From Mycolicibacterium flavescens (GTDB lineage: Bacteria; Actinomycetota; Actinomycetes; Mycobacteriales; Mycobacteriaceae), in assembly GCA_900637135.1 (NCBI GenBank), contig LR134353.1, positions 1,674,001 through 1,738,000 on the forward strand: a DNA stretch of 64,000 nt. The letters are read 5' to 3'. The translations under genes and the position numbers were made by a program. Positions 38,171-48,384 of this stretch are shown here, in pieces (within the stretch, counting starts at the first letter, position 1; each line of letters opens with the position of its first letter). Under the pieces are notes generated by a model. That model was not told the origin of the DNA, searched no databases, and was given only the letters and a program-made list of their open reading frames with translations.

Positions 38171-41100
38171 ATGTCGGTGAATCCGGGAGACGTCGGGAGA
38201 TCAGCGGGCGCCGGGGTCGGCGTCACCGGGGCCAACCACTCTCCTGGACTTGACGACCAGACCATGGGGCGGCTCGCGCGGGCCTATCTGGAGACCTATC
38301 GGGGTCCGCACGCCGACGCTCCCGCCGCCGATTCCACGGTCACCATGCCGGTGACGGCGACGGCGCATCAGGTCGTCACGCCGAGCCTCATCGCCGCGCA
38401 TCACCGGCTCGGTCGCTTCCGCCCCTACGGCGATACCCGCGTCGAGGTGTACCGCGCCGACGACCCGGCCGGGTTCGGCCCCGCGCTGCAGATCGTCACC
38501 GACAACTCCGCGATGGTGATGGACTCGGTCACGGTGCTGCTGCACCGCTTCGGCGTCGCCTACACCGCGATCATGAACCCGGTGCTGCGGGTACACCGTG
38601 CGCGCGCAGGCGAACTGCTCGACATCGCGCCGGCCGCTGAAGCCGGCGGGTCCCGCGACGGGGTGTTCGAGGCCTGGATCCACGTTCAGCTCGCGGCGAC
38701 GGTCGACCCCAAGGCGCTGGCTCAGGTGGCGCAGATGCTGCCGAGCGTGCTCGCCGATGCACGTCACGTCGCACTCGATTCTGACGAGTTGTCGTCGACG
38801 CTGCGCCGGTTGGCGCACGACGTGGCCACCGACACCGGCGGCAGGTTCCGCGGACCCGACCGCGAGGACGTCGCCGCGCTGTTGCGATGGCTGGCCGACG
38901 GACATTTCGTGCTGCTGGGCTACCAGCGGTGTTCGATACAGGACGGCCGGTCGTCAGTCGATCCGTCCAGCCGGCTGGGGGCGCTTCGGCTGCGCCACGA
39001 TGTGCTGCCGCCGCTGACCGACGACGACGACCTTCTCGTGTTGGCGCAGGCCACCATTCCGAGCTATCTGCGTTACGGCGCCTACCCTCACATCGCGGTC
39101 GTGCGCGAACAACACGGACCGACCGTCATCGAACACCGCTTCGTCGGCTTGTTCACGGTGGCGGCCATGAACGCCAACGTGCTTGAGATCCCGTTGATCT
39201 CGCGCAGGGTGAACGAGGCGCTGTCGCTGTCCCGCAACGACCCCAGCCACCCCGGACAACTGCTGCTAGACATCATCCAGACCATCCCTCGCGCGGAATT
39301 GTTCGCCCTGTCGGCGCAGGACGTGCTGGACATGGTGAAGGCCGTCGTCGACCTCGGGTCCCGCCGGCGCACGTTGCTGTTCATGCGTGCCGATTCGCTC
39401 GCGCAGTTCGTCTCGTGCCTGGTGTACCTGCCGCGCGACCGTTACACCACCGCGGTGCGGTTGGAGATGCAGGACATCCTCGTGCGCGAACTCGGCGGTG
39501 TCAGCATCGAGTACACCGCGCGGGTGAGCGAATCGCCATGGGCGGTAGTTCATTTCGCGGTACGAATGCCCGACGGCACCAACGCCCGCGACATCGACAC
39601 GTCCCCGAACAACGAGTCGCGGATCCAGGATCTGCTCACCGAAGCGGCGCGCACCTGGGGTGACCGGTTGATCGGCGCGGTGAAGACGGGTTCGATCAAT
39701 CAGCGCACGGCGCAACACTATTCCGCCGCCTTCCCCGAGGCGTACAAGCAGGCGGTCGCGCCGCTCGACGCGATCGATGACATCGCGGTCATCGAAGACC
39801 TGCAGGACGGTTCGATCCAACCGGTGCTCACCGATCTCGAGGAGGGCGCCGCGCAGCTCACGTTATATCTGGGTGGGCACTCCGCGTCATTGAGCGATCT
39901 GCTGCCGATGCTGCAGTCGATGGGCGTGGTGGTTCTCGAAGAGCGACCGTTCACCGTCGAACGTCCCGACGGGCTCGTAGTGTGGATCTACCAGTTCAAA
40001 ATCTCACCGCACAAGTCGATCCCGCACATCGAGTCCGAATCCGAGCGAACCGGAACCGCCACGCGTTTCGCCGACGCGCTGACCGCGATCTGGCAGGGCC
40101 GCGCCGAGACCGACCGGTTCAACGAGCTGGTGATGCGGGCCGGCCTGAACTGGCAGCAGGTCTCGGTGCTGCGCAGCTACGCGAAATACCTGCGCCAGGC
40201 GGGTTTTCCGTACAGCCAGTCACACATCGAGGCCGTCGTCAACGACCACGCCAAGACCGCCCGTTCGCTGGTCGAACTGTTCGAGGCGCTGTTCTGTCCG
40301 TTCGAGGACGAGCAGGAGGACGCACCGAAACGGCGTGACGCCCAGGCGGCCGCGGCGGCGGTGAGCGCCGACATCGACGCACTGGTCAGCCTGGACACGG
40401 ACCGCGTGCTGAGGGCGTTCGCGTCGATGATCCAAGCGACGCTGCGCACCAACTACTTCGTCAGGCGGCAGGAGTCGGCCCGGTGCGAGGACGTGTTGTC
40501 GTTCAAACTCGATCCCGGATTGATCGACGAATTACCGCTGCCGCGACCGAAGTTCGAGATCTTCGTGTACTCGCCGCGGGTCGAGGGTGTGCACCTGCGG
40601 TTCGGTTACGTCGCGCGCGGCGGCTTGCGCTGGTCGGACCGACGCGAGGACTTCCGCACCGAAATCCTCGGGTTGGTCAAGGCGCAGGCCGTCAAGAACG
40701 CGGTGATCGTGCCTGTCGGCGCCAAGGGCGGTTTCGTCGTCAAGCAGCCGCCGACACCGACCGGAGATGCCGCCGACGACCGCGAAGCCCAACGCGCCGA
40801 GGGCGTGTCGTGTTACAAGCTGTTCATCGCCGGTCTGCTCGACCTGACCGACAACGTCGACAAGGGGTCCGGACAGGTCACCCCGCCGCCGGATGTGGTG
40901 CGCCGCGACAGCGACGACGCCTATCTCGTCGTCGCCGCCGACAAGGGCACCGCGACGTTCTCCGACATCGCCAACGAGGTCGCCAAGTCCTACGGCTTCT
41001 GGCTCGGCGACGCGTTCGCGTCGGGCGGTTCGGTGGGGTACGACCACAAAGCCATGGGCATCACCGCCAGAGGCGCGTGGGAGTCGGTCAAGAGGCACTT

Positions 41101-43063
41101 CCGCGAAATGGGTGTCGACACCCAGTCCGAAGACTTCACCGTCGTCGGTGTCGGCGACATGAGCGGCGACGTATTCGGCAACGGCATGTTGCTGTCCAAG
41201 CACATTCGCCTGTTGGCCGCCTTCGACCACCGCCACATCTTCATCGACCCCGATCCCGACGCGGCGCGCTCGTGGGAGGAGCGCAAGCGTCTGTTCGACC
41301 TGCCGCGGTCGAGCTGGGAGGACTACGACTCCTCGCTGATCAGCGAGGGCGGCGGCGTATACAGCAGGGAGCACAAGTCGATCCAGATCAGCTCGCAGGC
41401 CCGCGCCGCGCTGGGCATCGACGACAATGTCGATGAGCTGACCCCGCCCAACCTGATCAAGGCGATCCTGAAGGCGCCGGCCGACCTGTTGTTCAACGGT
41501 GGTATCGGCACCTACATCAAGGCCGAATCCGAATCCGACTCCGACGTCGGCGACCGTGCGAACGACCCGGTTCGGGTGAACGGAAACCAGTTGCGGGCCA
41601 AGGTGGTCGGTGAGGGCGGCAACCTGGGTGTGACCGCGCTCGGGCGTATCGAGTTCGACCTCGCCGGAGGCCGCATCAACACCGACGCGCTGGACAACTC
41701 GGCTGGGGTCGACTGCTCCGATCATGAGGTCAACATCAAGATCCTGATCGACTCGCTGGTCACTGCGGGCAAGGTCAGCCCCGAAGATCGCACCGAACTG
41801 TTGCTGTCGATGACCGACGAGGTCGGCCGGCTGGTGCTCAGGGACAACGAGGATCAGAACGATCTGATGGGCACCAGCCGCGCCAACGCGGCGAGCCTGC
41901 TTCCGGTGCACTCGCGGATGATCAAGGCCTTCGTCGCCGACCGCGGCCTCAACCGTGAACTCGAAGCGCTGCCGTCGGAGAAGGAGATCCACCGCCGCAC
42001 CGATGCCGGAATGGGTTTGACCTCACCGGAACTCGCCACGCTGATGGCTCACGTCAAGCTTGCGTTGAAGGCCGACCTGCTGGCCAGCGAGCTGCCCGAT
42101 CAGGAGGCGTTCGCCTCCCGGCTGCCGTGGTACTTCCCCCAGAAACTGCGTGAGCCGTTCGCCGCGGAGATCCGGTCGCACGAACTGCGCCGCGAGATCG
42201 TCACGACCATGCTGGTCAACGACGTCATCGACACCAGCGGAATCACCTACGTGTACCGCATCAGCGAGGACGCCGGGGTGGGCCCGCTGGACGCCGTGCG
42301 CAGTTATGCCGCGGCCAACGCGATCTTCCGGATCAACGACATCTGGCGGCAGATCCGCGCGGCGGGGGACGACGGCGTTTCGGTTGCGGTGACCGACCGG
42401 ATGACCCTGGATCTGCGGCGGCTGGTGGACCGGGCCGGGCGCTGGCTGCTCAACTACCGTCCTCAGCCGCTGGCGGTGGGCGCCGAGACCAACCGGTTCG
42501 CGGCCAAAGTCGCGGCATTGACACCGCGGATGTCCGAGTGGCTGCGTGGCGAGGACGAGGCCATCGTGGCCAAGGAGGCCGACGACCTCACCTCGCGCGG
42601 AGTCCCCGAGGATCTGGCGTACGAGCTGGCCACGGGGCTGTACCAGTTCAGCCTTCTCGACATCATCGACATCGGGGACATCGTGGAGCGCGAACCCGAC
42701 GAGGTGGCCGACACCTACTTCGCGCTGATGAACTACCTCAACACCGATACCCTGCTCACCGCGGTGTCGCGGCTCGAGCGCGACGACCGCTGGCATTCGT
42801 TGGCGCGACTGGCGATCCGCGACGACATCTACGGGTCGCTGCGCGCTCTGTGCCTGGACGTGCTGGCGGTGGGTGAACCTGAGGAGACGGGTGAGGAGAA
42901 GATCGCCGAATGGGAGACGACGAACGGTTCCCGGGTGGACCGCGCCCGTCGCACGCTCGACGAGATTCATGAAAGCGGTCAGCACGACCTCGCGACGCTG
43001 TCGGTGGCGGCGCGTCAGATTCGCAGCATGACACGGACCAGTGGAACGGGGACTTCTCGATGA
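38171..43063 (+). CDS. gdh: NAD-specific glutamate dehydrogenase, large L_180 class
   Basis: A 1630-residue enzyme that oxidatively deaminates glutamate to 2-oxoglutarate with NAD+. The long N-terminal half carries ACT-like regulatory regions (about 40-650); the catalytic half begins near 800 with [20 protein letters not shown] and [17 protein letters not shown], followed by the NAD domain with [15 protein letters not shown] near 990. In M. tuberculosis and M. smegmatis this enzyme is controlled by GarA. Length fits Rv2476c (1624 aa). A GGAG ribosome site precedes the ATG and the stop overlaps the next gene by four bases. Confidence 0.95.
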   Translation: MSVNPGDVGRSAGAGVGVTGANHSPGLDDQTMGRLARAYLETYRGPHADAPAADSTVTMPVTATAHQVVTPSLIAAHHRLGRFRPYGDTRVEVYRADDPAGFGPALQIVTDNSAMVMDSVTVLLHRFGVAYTAIMNPVLRVHRARAGELLDIAPAAEAGGSRDGVFEAWIHVQLAATVDPKALAQVAQMLPSVLADARHVALDSDELSSTLRRLAHDVATDTGGRFRGPDREDVAALLRWLADGHFVLLGYQRCSIQDGRSSVDPSSRLGALRLRHDVLPPLTDDDDLLVLAQATIPSYLRYGAYPHIAVVREQHGPTVIEHRFVGLFTVAAMNANVLEIPLISRRVNEALSLSRNDPSHPGQLLLDIIQTIPRAELFALSAQDVLDMVKAVVDLGSRRRTLLFMRADSLAQFVSCLVYLPRDRYTTAVRLEMQDILVRELGGVSIEYTARVSESPWAVVHFAVRMPDGTNARDIDTSPNNESRIQDLLTEAARTWGDRLIGAVKTGSINQRTAQHYSAAFPEAYKQAVAPLDAIDDIAVIEDLQDGSIQPVLTDLEEGAAQLTLYLGGHSASLSDLLPMLQSMGVVVLEERPFTVERPDGLVVWIYQFKISPHKSIPHIESESERTGTATRFADALTAIWQGRAETDRFNELVMRAGLNWQQVSVLRSYAKYLRQAGFPYSQSHIEAVVNDHAKTARSLVELFEALFCPFEDEQEDAPKRRDAQAAAAAVSADIDALVSLDTDRVLRAFASMIQATLRTNYFVRRQESARCEDVLSFKLDPGLIDELPLPRPKFEIFVYSPRVEGVHLRFGYVARGGLRWSDRREDFRTEILGLVKAQAVKNAVIVPVGAKGGFVVKQPPTPTGDAADDREAQRAEGVSCYKLFIAGLLDLTDNVDKGSGQVTPPPDVVRRDSDDAYLVVAADKGTATFSDIANEVAKSYGFWLGDAFASGGSVGYDHKAMGITARGAWESVKRHFREMGVDTQSEDFTVVGVGDMSGDVFGNGMLLSKHIRLLAAFDHRHIFIDPDPDAARSWEERKRLFDLPRSSWEDYDSSLISEGGGVYSREHKSIQISSQARAALGIDDNVDELTPPNLIKAILKAPADLLFNGGIGTYIKAESESDSDVGDRANDPVRVNGNQLRAKVVGEGGNLGVTALGRIEFDLAGGRINTDALDNSAGVDCSDHEVNIKILIDSLVTAGKVSPEDRTELLLSMTDEVGRLVLRDNEDQNDLMGTSRANAASLLPVHSRMIKAFVADRGLNRELEALPSEKEIHRRTDAGMGLTSPELATLMAHVKLALKADLLASELPDQEAFASRLPWYFPQKLREPFAAEIRSHELRREIVTTMLVNDVIDTSGITYVYRISEDAGVGPLDAVRSYAAANAIFRINDIWRQIRAAGDDGVSVAVTDRMTLDLRRLVDRAGRWLLNYRPQPLAVGAETNRFAAKVAALTPRMSEWLRGEDEAIVAKEADDLTSRGVPEDLAYELATGLYQFSLLDIIDIGDIVEREPDEVADTYFALMNYLNTDTLLTAVSRLERDDRWHSLARLAIRDDIYGSLRALCLDVLAVGEPEETGEEKIAEWETTNGSRVDRARRTLDEIHESGQHDLATLSVAARQIRSMTRTSGTGTSR

Positions 43064-43503
43064 CAGGCGCTGATCTCGCGCGCACCACGAGTGGGGCAGG
43101 GTTTGTCGCGCCGGTCCATGTGCGGTGGTCGGACATCGACATGTACCAGCACATCAACCACGCCACCATGGTGACGATCCTCGAGGAAGCCCGGATCCCG
43201 TTCCTGCGAGAACCGTTCGGCCCGGAAATCGAGACCATCGGCTTGCTCATCGCCGAGGTCAACATCGCGTACAAGGCCCAGTTGCGGCTGATCGACTCGC
43301 CGCTTCAGGTGACCATGTGGTCGAAGCGCGTGCGCTCGGTCGATTTCACCGTCGGCTACGAGGTGCGATCGGTGGGCGCGCCGCCGGACTCGAAGCCGGC
43401 GGTGATCGCGGACACCCAGTTGGCCGCTGTGCACATCAAAGAGCAGCGGCTGCACCGGCTTTCGCCGCAGCAAAACGAGTATCTGCAGCGCTGGACACGA
43501 TGA
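43060..43503 (+). CDS. 4HBT acyl-CoA thioesterase
   Basis: A 147-residue single hot-dog thioesterase (Rv2475c-like). The 4HBT motif is [21 protein letters not shown] in outline, with the catalytic Asp and His-Asn pair near residues 26-35. It hydrolyses an unknown acyl-CoA in the cytosol. It overlaps gdh and the next gene by four bases each, so the three form one unit. Confidence 0.85.
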   Translation: MTGADLARTTSGAGFVAPVHVRWSDIDMYQHINHATMVTILEEARIPFLREPFGPEIETIGLLIAEVNIAYKAQLRLIDSPLQVTMWSKRVRSVDFTVGYEVRSVGAPPDSKPAVIADTQLAAVHIKEQRLHRLSPQQNEYLQRWTR

Positions 43504-44159
43504 CGCGATCCGAGCGGGGCCTCTGGCTGACCGAGCTACCGCACCGCGGAGACCTCGCGACGTTCGCCGAGCGGGCTTTACGTCTCGACGAAGCCGCGGT
43601 GATCAGATTGCGTCAACGGTCCGAGGAAGTGCTGGTCGCCTGGGTCGCAACGGGATTCGATGTGCTGGCCAGCCGGGTGATCGAGGGCCGGGTCAATCCG
43701 CCGGATCTCTCCGCGGGCGCCGACGCGCTGGCCGATGGTCTGCGGACCATCGACGGTACCGGTTTCGTCGAACCTGGCTTTGCGCTGGATTCCGCCTGGC
43801 GTGGAGCACTTCCGCCGGACTCCGGCTTCGTCCACCTCGACGATGTGCCCGCCCGCTTCGTGCTCGACTTGGCGCAGCGCGGTGGGGAGTTGGCCAAAGA
43901 GCACTCCAGCAGTCACGGTCCACCGGTGTCCCTGCTGGACCAGGAGGTCGTCGCGGTCAGTTCCGGCGACGACAGCGTCGGCATCCCGATGAGGTGTGTA
44001 TTCGCTTTGACGGCAATGGGTTTCCTGCCGCAATCGGGATCGGCGGTGGGAGCCGATGAGATCGTGCGGGTGCGGGTGACGCCGGCGTGGCTGCGCATCG
44101 ACGCGCGGTTCGGTTCGGTGTACCGCCGCCGCGGCGACCCGGCCGTCGTCCTGCGCTGA
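43500..44159 (+). CDS. Conserved mycobacterial protein, Rv2474c-like
   Basis: A 219-residue soluble protein in the position of Rv2474c. It begins [20 protein letters not shown] and has a long N-terminal helical region, then alternating hydrophobic strands, with no signal peptide, membrane helix or recognised motif. The ATG at 43500 overlaps the thioesterase stop (ATGA), which fixes the start. Function unknown. Confidence 0.75.
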   Translation: MTRSERGLWLTELPHRGDLATFAERALRLDEAAVIRLRQRSEEVLVAWVATGFDVLASRVIEGRVNPPDLSAGADALADGLRTIDGTGFVEPGFALDSAWRGALPPDSGFVHLDDVPARFVLDLAQRGGELAKEHSSSHGPPVSLLDQEVVAVSSGDDSVGIPMRCVFALTAMGFLPQSGSAVGADEIVRVRVTPAWLRIDARFGSVYRRRGDPAVVLR

Positions 44160-44193
44160 CTTTTCCCGCCGCGTGGGCTCACGCGCGAAGCCG

Positions 44194-44255
44194 GCGAGTG
44201 TCCGTGTTTGCACAGCGACACGCCGCTAGCGGCGTACATCTTGCGGTCGCTCGCG
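44194..44255 (+). repeat. 62-bp REP-like palindromic repeat, copy 1
   Basis: Begins GCGAGTGTCCGTGTTTGCAC and ends GCGGTCGCTCGCG. The ends are partly complementary, and it lies between convergent genes. Related copies are at 47871-47931 and, inverted, at 48304-48365. Confidence 0.6.
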
Positions 44256-44299
44256 CCACCGCGAGCGCGCATCGCTCACAGCGCCCTAGCGTGCGATCG

Positions 44300-45865
44300 C
44301 TAGACCAACCACGCCGCGCTGTCGGGCGGCAGGGCGCCGTCGGACACCTCCGCGCTCGCCAGCAGAACCTGACCCTCCGGCAGCGGTATCGGCCGCGAGC
44401 CGGCGTTGAGCACGCACACCAACCCGCCGGTGCGGTGAAACACCAGGCTGTCGGCGGGCGAGTCCAGCCACTCGACCATCGAACCGTCGAATTCGGCACG
44501 CTGTGAACGCAATTCGAAAGCGCGATGGAAGAACGCCAGCGTCGACGACGGATCCGCCAACTGCTTCTCAACCGTCAGCGCCGACCATTCCGGGGGAATC
44601 GGCAACCAGGTGTCCGGGTTATCCGAGAACCCGAACGGAGGGGTGTCGCCCTCCCACGGCATCGGAACCCTGCTGCCGTCGCGCCCGCGGCGGGTGTGCC
44701 CGGAGCGCTCCCACACCGGGTCGCGCAGCGCCTCGTCGGGGAGGTCGGCGTTCGGCAGGCCCAGTTCCTCGCCGTTGTAGATGAACACGGGCCCGGGCAG
44801 CGCCAGCACGACCAGGGCCATCGCCGTGGCGCGGGCAGAGCCGACGGCACCGCCGCCGTAGCGGGTGGGCACGCGGTCGACGTCGTGGTTGGCCAGCGTC
44901 CACGTCGGGACGGCATCCACCAATCCGGCTGCGGCCATCGAGTTCTCGATCGCGTGACGGATGTCGGCGGCGTCGAACGCCGCGCGCAGGAGCCGGAAGT
45001 TGAAGCCCAGATGCAGTTCGTCGGGACGCACGTAGCGTGCGAACTGCTCGTTGTCGTAGACCCAGACCTCGCCGATCGCAACGGATTCCGGATAGTCGTC
45101 GAACACCCGCCGGATCCGGCGATGGATCTCGTGCACGCCGTCGTTGTTGAACCGGGGATCGTCGTCCATCTCGGCCAGCAGCATCTCGCGTCCCACGATC
45201 TTCATGTCGGGAAGCCCGGGCGGCTTGGCCATCCCGTGCGCGACGTCGATGCGGAAGCCGTCGACGCCGCGGTCGAGCCAGAACCGCAGTGTCCGTTCGA
45301 GGTCGTCGAAGACCTCGGGGTTCTCCCAGTTGAGGTCGGGCTGCTCGGCGTCGAACAGGTGCAGATACCACTGGCCGGGGTTGCCGTCGGCTTCGGTCAC
45401 CCGGGTCCACGCAGGCCCACCGAACACCGACAGCCAATTGTTGGGGGGTTTCGAACCGCCGGGCCCGGTGCCGTCGCGGAAGATGTAGCGCTCGCGCTGC
45501 GCGCTGCCCGGGCTCGCGGCCAGCGCCGCCTGGAACCATGGATGCGCGGAGCTGGTGTGGTTGGGCACCAGATCCATCGTCACCTTCATGCCCAGGTCAT
45601 GGGCGGCGGCGGTGAGCCGGTCCAACGCCGCCAGGTCGCCGAACAGAGGGTCGACGTCGCGCGGGTCGGTTACGTCGTAGCCGTTGTCGGCCATCGGCGA
45701 GACCATCACCGGGTTGAGCCAGATCGCGTCGACGCCGAGTGCCTTGAGATAGTGCAGGCCGGAGGTCACCCCGTCGAGGTCGCCGACCCCGTCACCGTTG
45801 CTGTCGCGGAACGAGCGCGGATAGACCTGATAGAACAGCGCGTCAGACCACCAAGGATTCGTCAT
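44300..45865 (-). CDS. aglA: GH13 alpha-glucosidase AglA
   Basis: A 521-residue GH13 enzyme that cleaves terminal alpha-glucosidic bonds in maltose-type oligosaccharides (Rv2471-like). The (beta/alpha)8 motifs are visible: DLVPNHTS, GFRIDVAH with the nucleophile Asp, IGEVWVYD with the acid/base Glu and LANHDVDR with the third acid. The typical start DALFYQVYPRSFRDSNGDG is present. It lacks a signal peptide, so it acts inside the cell. The start codon overlaps the glbO stop by one base. Confidence 0.92.
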   Translation of the reverse strand: MTNPWWSDALFYQVYPRSFRDSNGDGVGDLDGVTSGLHYLKALGVDAIWLNPVMVSPMADNGYDVTDPRDVDPLFGDLAALDRLTAAAHDLGMKVTMDLVPNHTSSAHPWFQAALAASPGSAQRERYIFRDGTGPGGSKPPNNWLSVFGGPAWTRVTEADGNPGQWYLHLFDAEQPDLNWENPEVFDDLERTLRFWLDRGVDGFRIDVAHGMAKPPGLPDMKIVGREMLLAEMDDDPRFNNDGVHEIHRRIRRVFDDYPESVAIGEVWVYDNEQFARYVRPDELHLGFNFRLLRAAFDAADIRHAIENSMAAAGLVDAVPTWTLANHDVDRVPTRYGGGAVGSARATAMALVVLALPGPVFIYNGEELGLPNADLPDEALRDPVWERSGHTRRGRDGSRVPMPWEGDTPPFGFSDNPDTWLPIPPEWSALTVEKQLADPSSTLAFFHRAFELRSQRAEFDGSMVEWLDSPADSLVFHRTGGLVCVLNAGSRPIPLPEGQVLLASAEVSDGALPPDSAAWLV

Positions 45866-46269
45866 TAGAACGGCGCGTTCACCATCGAATGCGCGGCCAT
45901 CTCCAGGTAGGCCAGCAGCTCTTTACGGTGCTCGTCGTCGAGTGTGTGCGAGTCGATCTCCGCGACCGCGGTGTGCATGCACCGCAGCCACGCGTCGCGT
46001 TCGATGTAGCCGATCCGGAACGGGGCGTGGCGCATCCTCAACCGCGGATGCCCACGCTGGTCGGAGTACGTGCGGGGGCCGCCCCAGTACTGCTCGAGGA
46101 ACATCCGCAGCCGCACCTCGGCCGGTCCGAGGTCCTCCTCGGGGTAGAGCGGACGCAGGATTTCGTCCTCGCGGACCAACTCGTAGAACCGCGCCACGAT
46201 CACGCGGAACGTCTCGTGGCCACCGACTTCGTCATAGAACGACCTCTGTGGCTGTGTCACGCCGACCAT
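45865..46269 (-). CDS. glbO: Truncated haemoglobin GlbO (trHbO)
   Basis: A group II truncated haemoglobin, 134 residues, that binds oxygen and may associate with the membrane and respiration. Family blocks are complete: [49 protein letters not shown] with the proximal His region and [10 protein letters not shown] with Trp G8. The ATG at 46269 has AAGGA three bases upstream; the frame continues 18 codons further up but that part is not found in the family. It forms an operon with aglA, as Rv2470-Rv2471. Confidence 0.93.
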   Translation of the reverse strand: MVGVTQPQRSFYDEVGGHETFRVIVARFYELVREDEILRPLYPEEDLGPAEVRLRMFLEQYWGGPRTYSDQRGHPRLRMRHAPFRIGYIERDAWLRCMHTAVAEIDSHTLDDEHRKELLAYLEMAAHSMVNAPF

Positions 46270-46400
46270 TGTTCCTTGTTGCTGGATTGACCAGGTCAGG
46301 CGGGCGCACCACCCGATGTTCACCTGACTGACCTGCGAACACGTCGAGAATTGTCGTGCGATTCACAGGAATCCGTGGTGAACTGTCGGACGGAGGACGT

Positions 46401-47069
46401 ATGGCGCATCGCAAGAAAGGCCCGTCCAAAAGGGCCGGCCAGCGGAGTCACGGTGCCGCAACCGCCCTAGCCGGGTCGGTGGTACCGGGCGCGCAGACAC
46501 GCGTCCTCCACAGCGTCGACATCCATCCGCCGAGTACCACCGAGGGCTCGATCTGGGGTCGTCGCCGTGTGCTGCTGCTGAACTCCACCTACGAACCGTT
46601 GACCGCTCTGCCCATGCGGCGGGCGGTCATCATGTTGATGTGCGGTAAGGCCGACGTCGTGCATGACGATCCCGGCGGGCCGGTGATCCATTCGGCGACC
46701 CGATCGATCGTGGTGCCCTCGGTCATCCGGTTGCGCTCCTACGTCCGGGTGCCGTACCGGGCGCGCATCCCGATGACGCGCGCGGCTTTGATGCACCGCG
46801 ACCGGTTTCGCTGCGCCTATTGCGGGAGTAAGGCCGACACCGTCGACCATGTGGTTCCGCGCAGCCGCGGGGGAGTGCACTCGTGGGAGAACTGCGTAGC
46901 GGCCTGTTCGTCGTGCAATCACCGCAAGGCCGACCGGCTGCTCACCGAGCTGGGGTGGTCCCTGCGCATAGTGCCCGTTCCGCCGAAGGGCCAGCACTGG
47001 CGGCTGTTGTCCAGCGTCAAGGAACTCGACCCGTCTTGGGTTCGATATCTGGGCGAGGGCGCGGCGTAA
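46401..47069 (+). CDS. HNH endonuclease, Rv2469c-like
   Basis: A 222-residue protein with a C-terminal HNH domain: zinc-binding CAYCGSK, the [10 protein letters not shown] catalytic core, and [11 protein letters not shown] completing the Cys4 site. The N-terminal half ([19 protein letters not shown]) is the family's conserved wing. Widespread in actinobacteria as a solo gene of unknown role, perhaps in DNA repair. The ATG at 46401 has GGAGG at 46391-46396 upstream and gives exactly the orthologue length. Confidence 0.88.
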   Translation: MAHRKKGPSKRAGQRSHGAATALAGSVVPGAQTRVLHSVDIHPPSTTEGSIWGRRRVLLLNSTYEPLTALPMRRAVIMLMCGKADVVHDDPGGPVIHSATRSIVVPSVIRLRSYVRVPYRARIPMTRAALMHRDRFRCAYCGSKADTVDHVVPRSRGGVHSWENCVAACSSCNHRKADRLLTELGWSLRIVPVPPKGQHWRLLSSVKELDPSWVRYLGEGAA

Positions 47070-47094
47070 ACGCGGCTGGTATACGGTTTGCGTC

Positions 47095-47379
47095 GTGAGC
47101 ACCACAACGACAATCGCGCTTCTGACTTTGGTGCCGCTCGGGCTGACGGCCGTCCTTGCCCTGTTGATCTGGCGCAGTAAGGGCCCGCACCCGGCGAGCT
47201 ACAAGATGTCCGACCCTTGGAAGCACGCCCCGATCCTGTGGGCGTCCGACGAGCCCGCCGATCACGGGCACGCGACCGGACGCAGTGTGGCCGCCGACTC
47301 GGCGGCCCACGGCGGAAACGTGGGTGAACACCAGTCCAACGCGGTGACGATTGGAGGCGGCGCCAGTGGCAAGTGGTGA
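47095..47379 (+). CDS. ctaJ: aa3-type cytochrome oxidase accessory subunit CtaJ
   Basis: A 94-residue protein with one N-terminal membrane helix ([21 protein letters not shown]) and the conserved segment [22 protein letters not shown]. Gene position (between the Rv2469c and Rv2468c homologues) and these features fit MSMEG_4692, the CtaJ subunit seen in the III2-IV2 supercomplex. It would sit in the inner membrane next to oxidase. Identification relies on memory of that protein. GTG start; its end overlaps the next gene by 14 bases. Confidence 0.6.
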   Translation: MSTTTTIALLTLVPLGLTAVLALLIWRSKGPHPASYKMSDPWKHAPILWASDEPADHGHATGRSVAADSAAHGGNVGEHQSNAVTIGGGASGKW

Positions 47380-47851
47380 CGTTGCGGTAACCGGCCATCG
47401 GGCCGCGCTCGAGCACACCGACCTCCCGATGGGTTGGGTGGTCACCTCCAGCGGCCGGATCTCCGGTGTCACGCAGCCGGGTGAGCTGTCGCTGGACTAC
47501 CCCTTCCCGACCAAGGACCTGGTGTTCCTCGACGACGCGCTCAAATACGGCTCGCGGGCTTCGAAGGCCCGGTTCGCCGTGTACATCGGCAATCTCGGCC
47601 ACGACACGGCGGCCACCGCGCGCGAGATCCTCGCTCAGGTGCCTACCCCGAACAACGCCGTGCTGCTGGCGGTCTCGCCCGAGCAGCACGCGATCGAGGT
47701 GGTCTACGGCGCCGACGTCAAGGGACGCGGCATCGAAGAGGCCGCACCGCTGGGCGTCTCCGCGGCGGCCGCGTCGTTCAAAGAGGGCAACCTGATGGAC
47801 GGGTTGATCAGCGCGGTGCGGGTGATGAGCGCCGGCGTCACCCCGGCCTGA
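47366..47851 (+). CDS. DUF5130/TPM-like protein, Rv2468c-like
   Basis: A 161-residue soluble protein resembling the TPM-phosphatase fold: [40 protein letters not shown] and [19 protein letters not shown]. Matches Rv2468c by place. The GTG at 47366 is preferred because GGAGG lies eight bases upstream (47353-47357); an in-frame TTG at 47351 is the alternative. Function unknown. Confidence 0.75.
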   Translation: MASGDVAVTGHRAALEHTDLPMGWVVTSSGRISGVTQPGELSLDYPFPTKDLVFLDDALKYGSRASKARFAVYIGNLGHDTAATAREILAQVPTPNNAVLLAVSPEQHAIEVVYGADVKGRGIEEAAPLGVSAAAASFKEGNLMDGLISAVRVMSAGVTPA

Positions 47852-47870
47852 CCGCACCTTCCCCTGTTGC

Positions 47871-47931
47871 GCGAGAGTGCGTGTGTGTACACGACACACC
47901 GCGCCAGAGCAGCGTTATGCGCACGTTCGCG
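47871..47931 (+). repeat. REP-like palindromic repeat, copy 2
   Basis: Begins GCGAGAGTGCGTGTGTGTAC and ends CGCACGTTCGCG, related to 44194-44255. It lies just before the stop of the small HNH gene (47938). Confidence 0.55.
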
Positions 47932-47937
47932 GGCGCG

Positions 47938-48288
47938 TCACGGTGCATCGAGTGCGAGCGCGGCACGAATTTCGACGTAACGCTCGAGGAAGCGCCGCTC
48001 GTCGAGACGCTTGCGCCGCAGCCACGCGGTGACCTCGTCGTTGCACTTGCTGGTGTTGCACGAGGCGCACGCCGGTACGACGTTGTCGATGGTGTACCTG
48101 CCGCCGCGGGAGATCGCCATGACGCAGTCGCGCTGCAGCGCTCGATCCGTCGCGCCGCAGTAGGCGCAGCCCTTCCACGCGTCTTTCAGCGCTTGCCACT
48201 GCTGTGGCGTGAGGTCGTTGTCGACGGCGCCGAGTCGACGCTTACGCTTACGGGCCGCCCTGGCCCGGCGAGTTCTGCTGACCGCCAC
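47938..48288 (-). CDS. Small HNH endonuclease
   Basis: A 116-residue protein with an Arg/Lys-rich N-terminus (RTRRARAARKRKRR) and an HNH domain: CAYCGATDRALQRDCVMAISRGG and CASCNTSKCNDEVTAW. It is smaller than and distinct from the neighbouring Rv2469c-like HNH protein. The GTG at 48288 is chosen because the frame upstream runs into the palindromic repeat. It is flanked by copies 2 and 3 of that repeat in opposite orientation. Function unknown; resembles mobile or phage HNH proteins. Confidence 0.7.
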   Translation of the reverse strand: MAVSRTRRARAARKRKRRLGAVDNDLTPQQWQALKDAWKGCAYCGATDRALQRDCVMAISRGGRYTIDNVVPACASCNTSKCNDEVTAWLRRKRLDERRFLERYVEIRAALALDAP

Positions 48289-48303
48289 GCGCTCAGCATG
48301 CAC

Positions 48304-48366
48304 CGCGAGCGACCGCTCTTGTACGGCCCGACGCGGCGTGTCGGCGTACAAGCACGGTCGCTCGCG
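48304..48366 (-). repeat. REP-like palindromic repeat, copy 3 (inverted)
   Basis: On the minus strand it aligns with copy 1 over the full 62 bases without gaps. Its 22-bp arms (48304-48325 and 48345-48366) pair with 20 matches around an inner CCGAC...GTCGG stem, a strong hairpin just after pepN. Confidence 0.7.
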
Positions 48367-48384
48367 CAGAAAGGTCCCGGCGGT

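Noticed and set aside
47351..47365. TTG start for the DUF5130 gene
   Set aside because: It would leave no ribosome site, whereas GTG 47366 has GGAGG at proper spacing.
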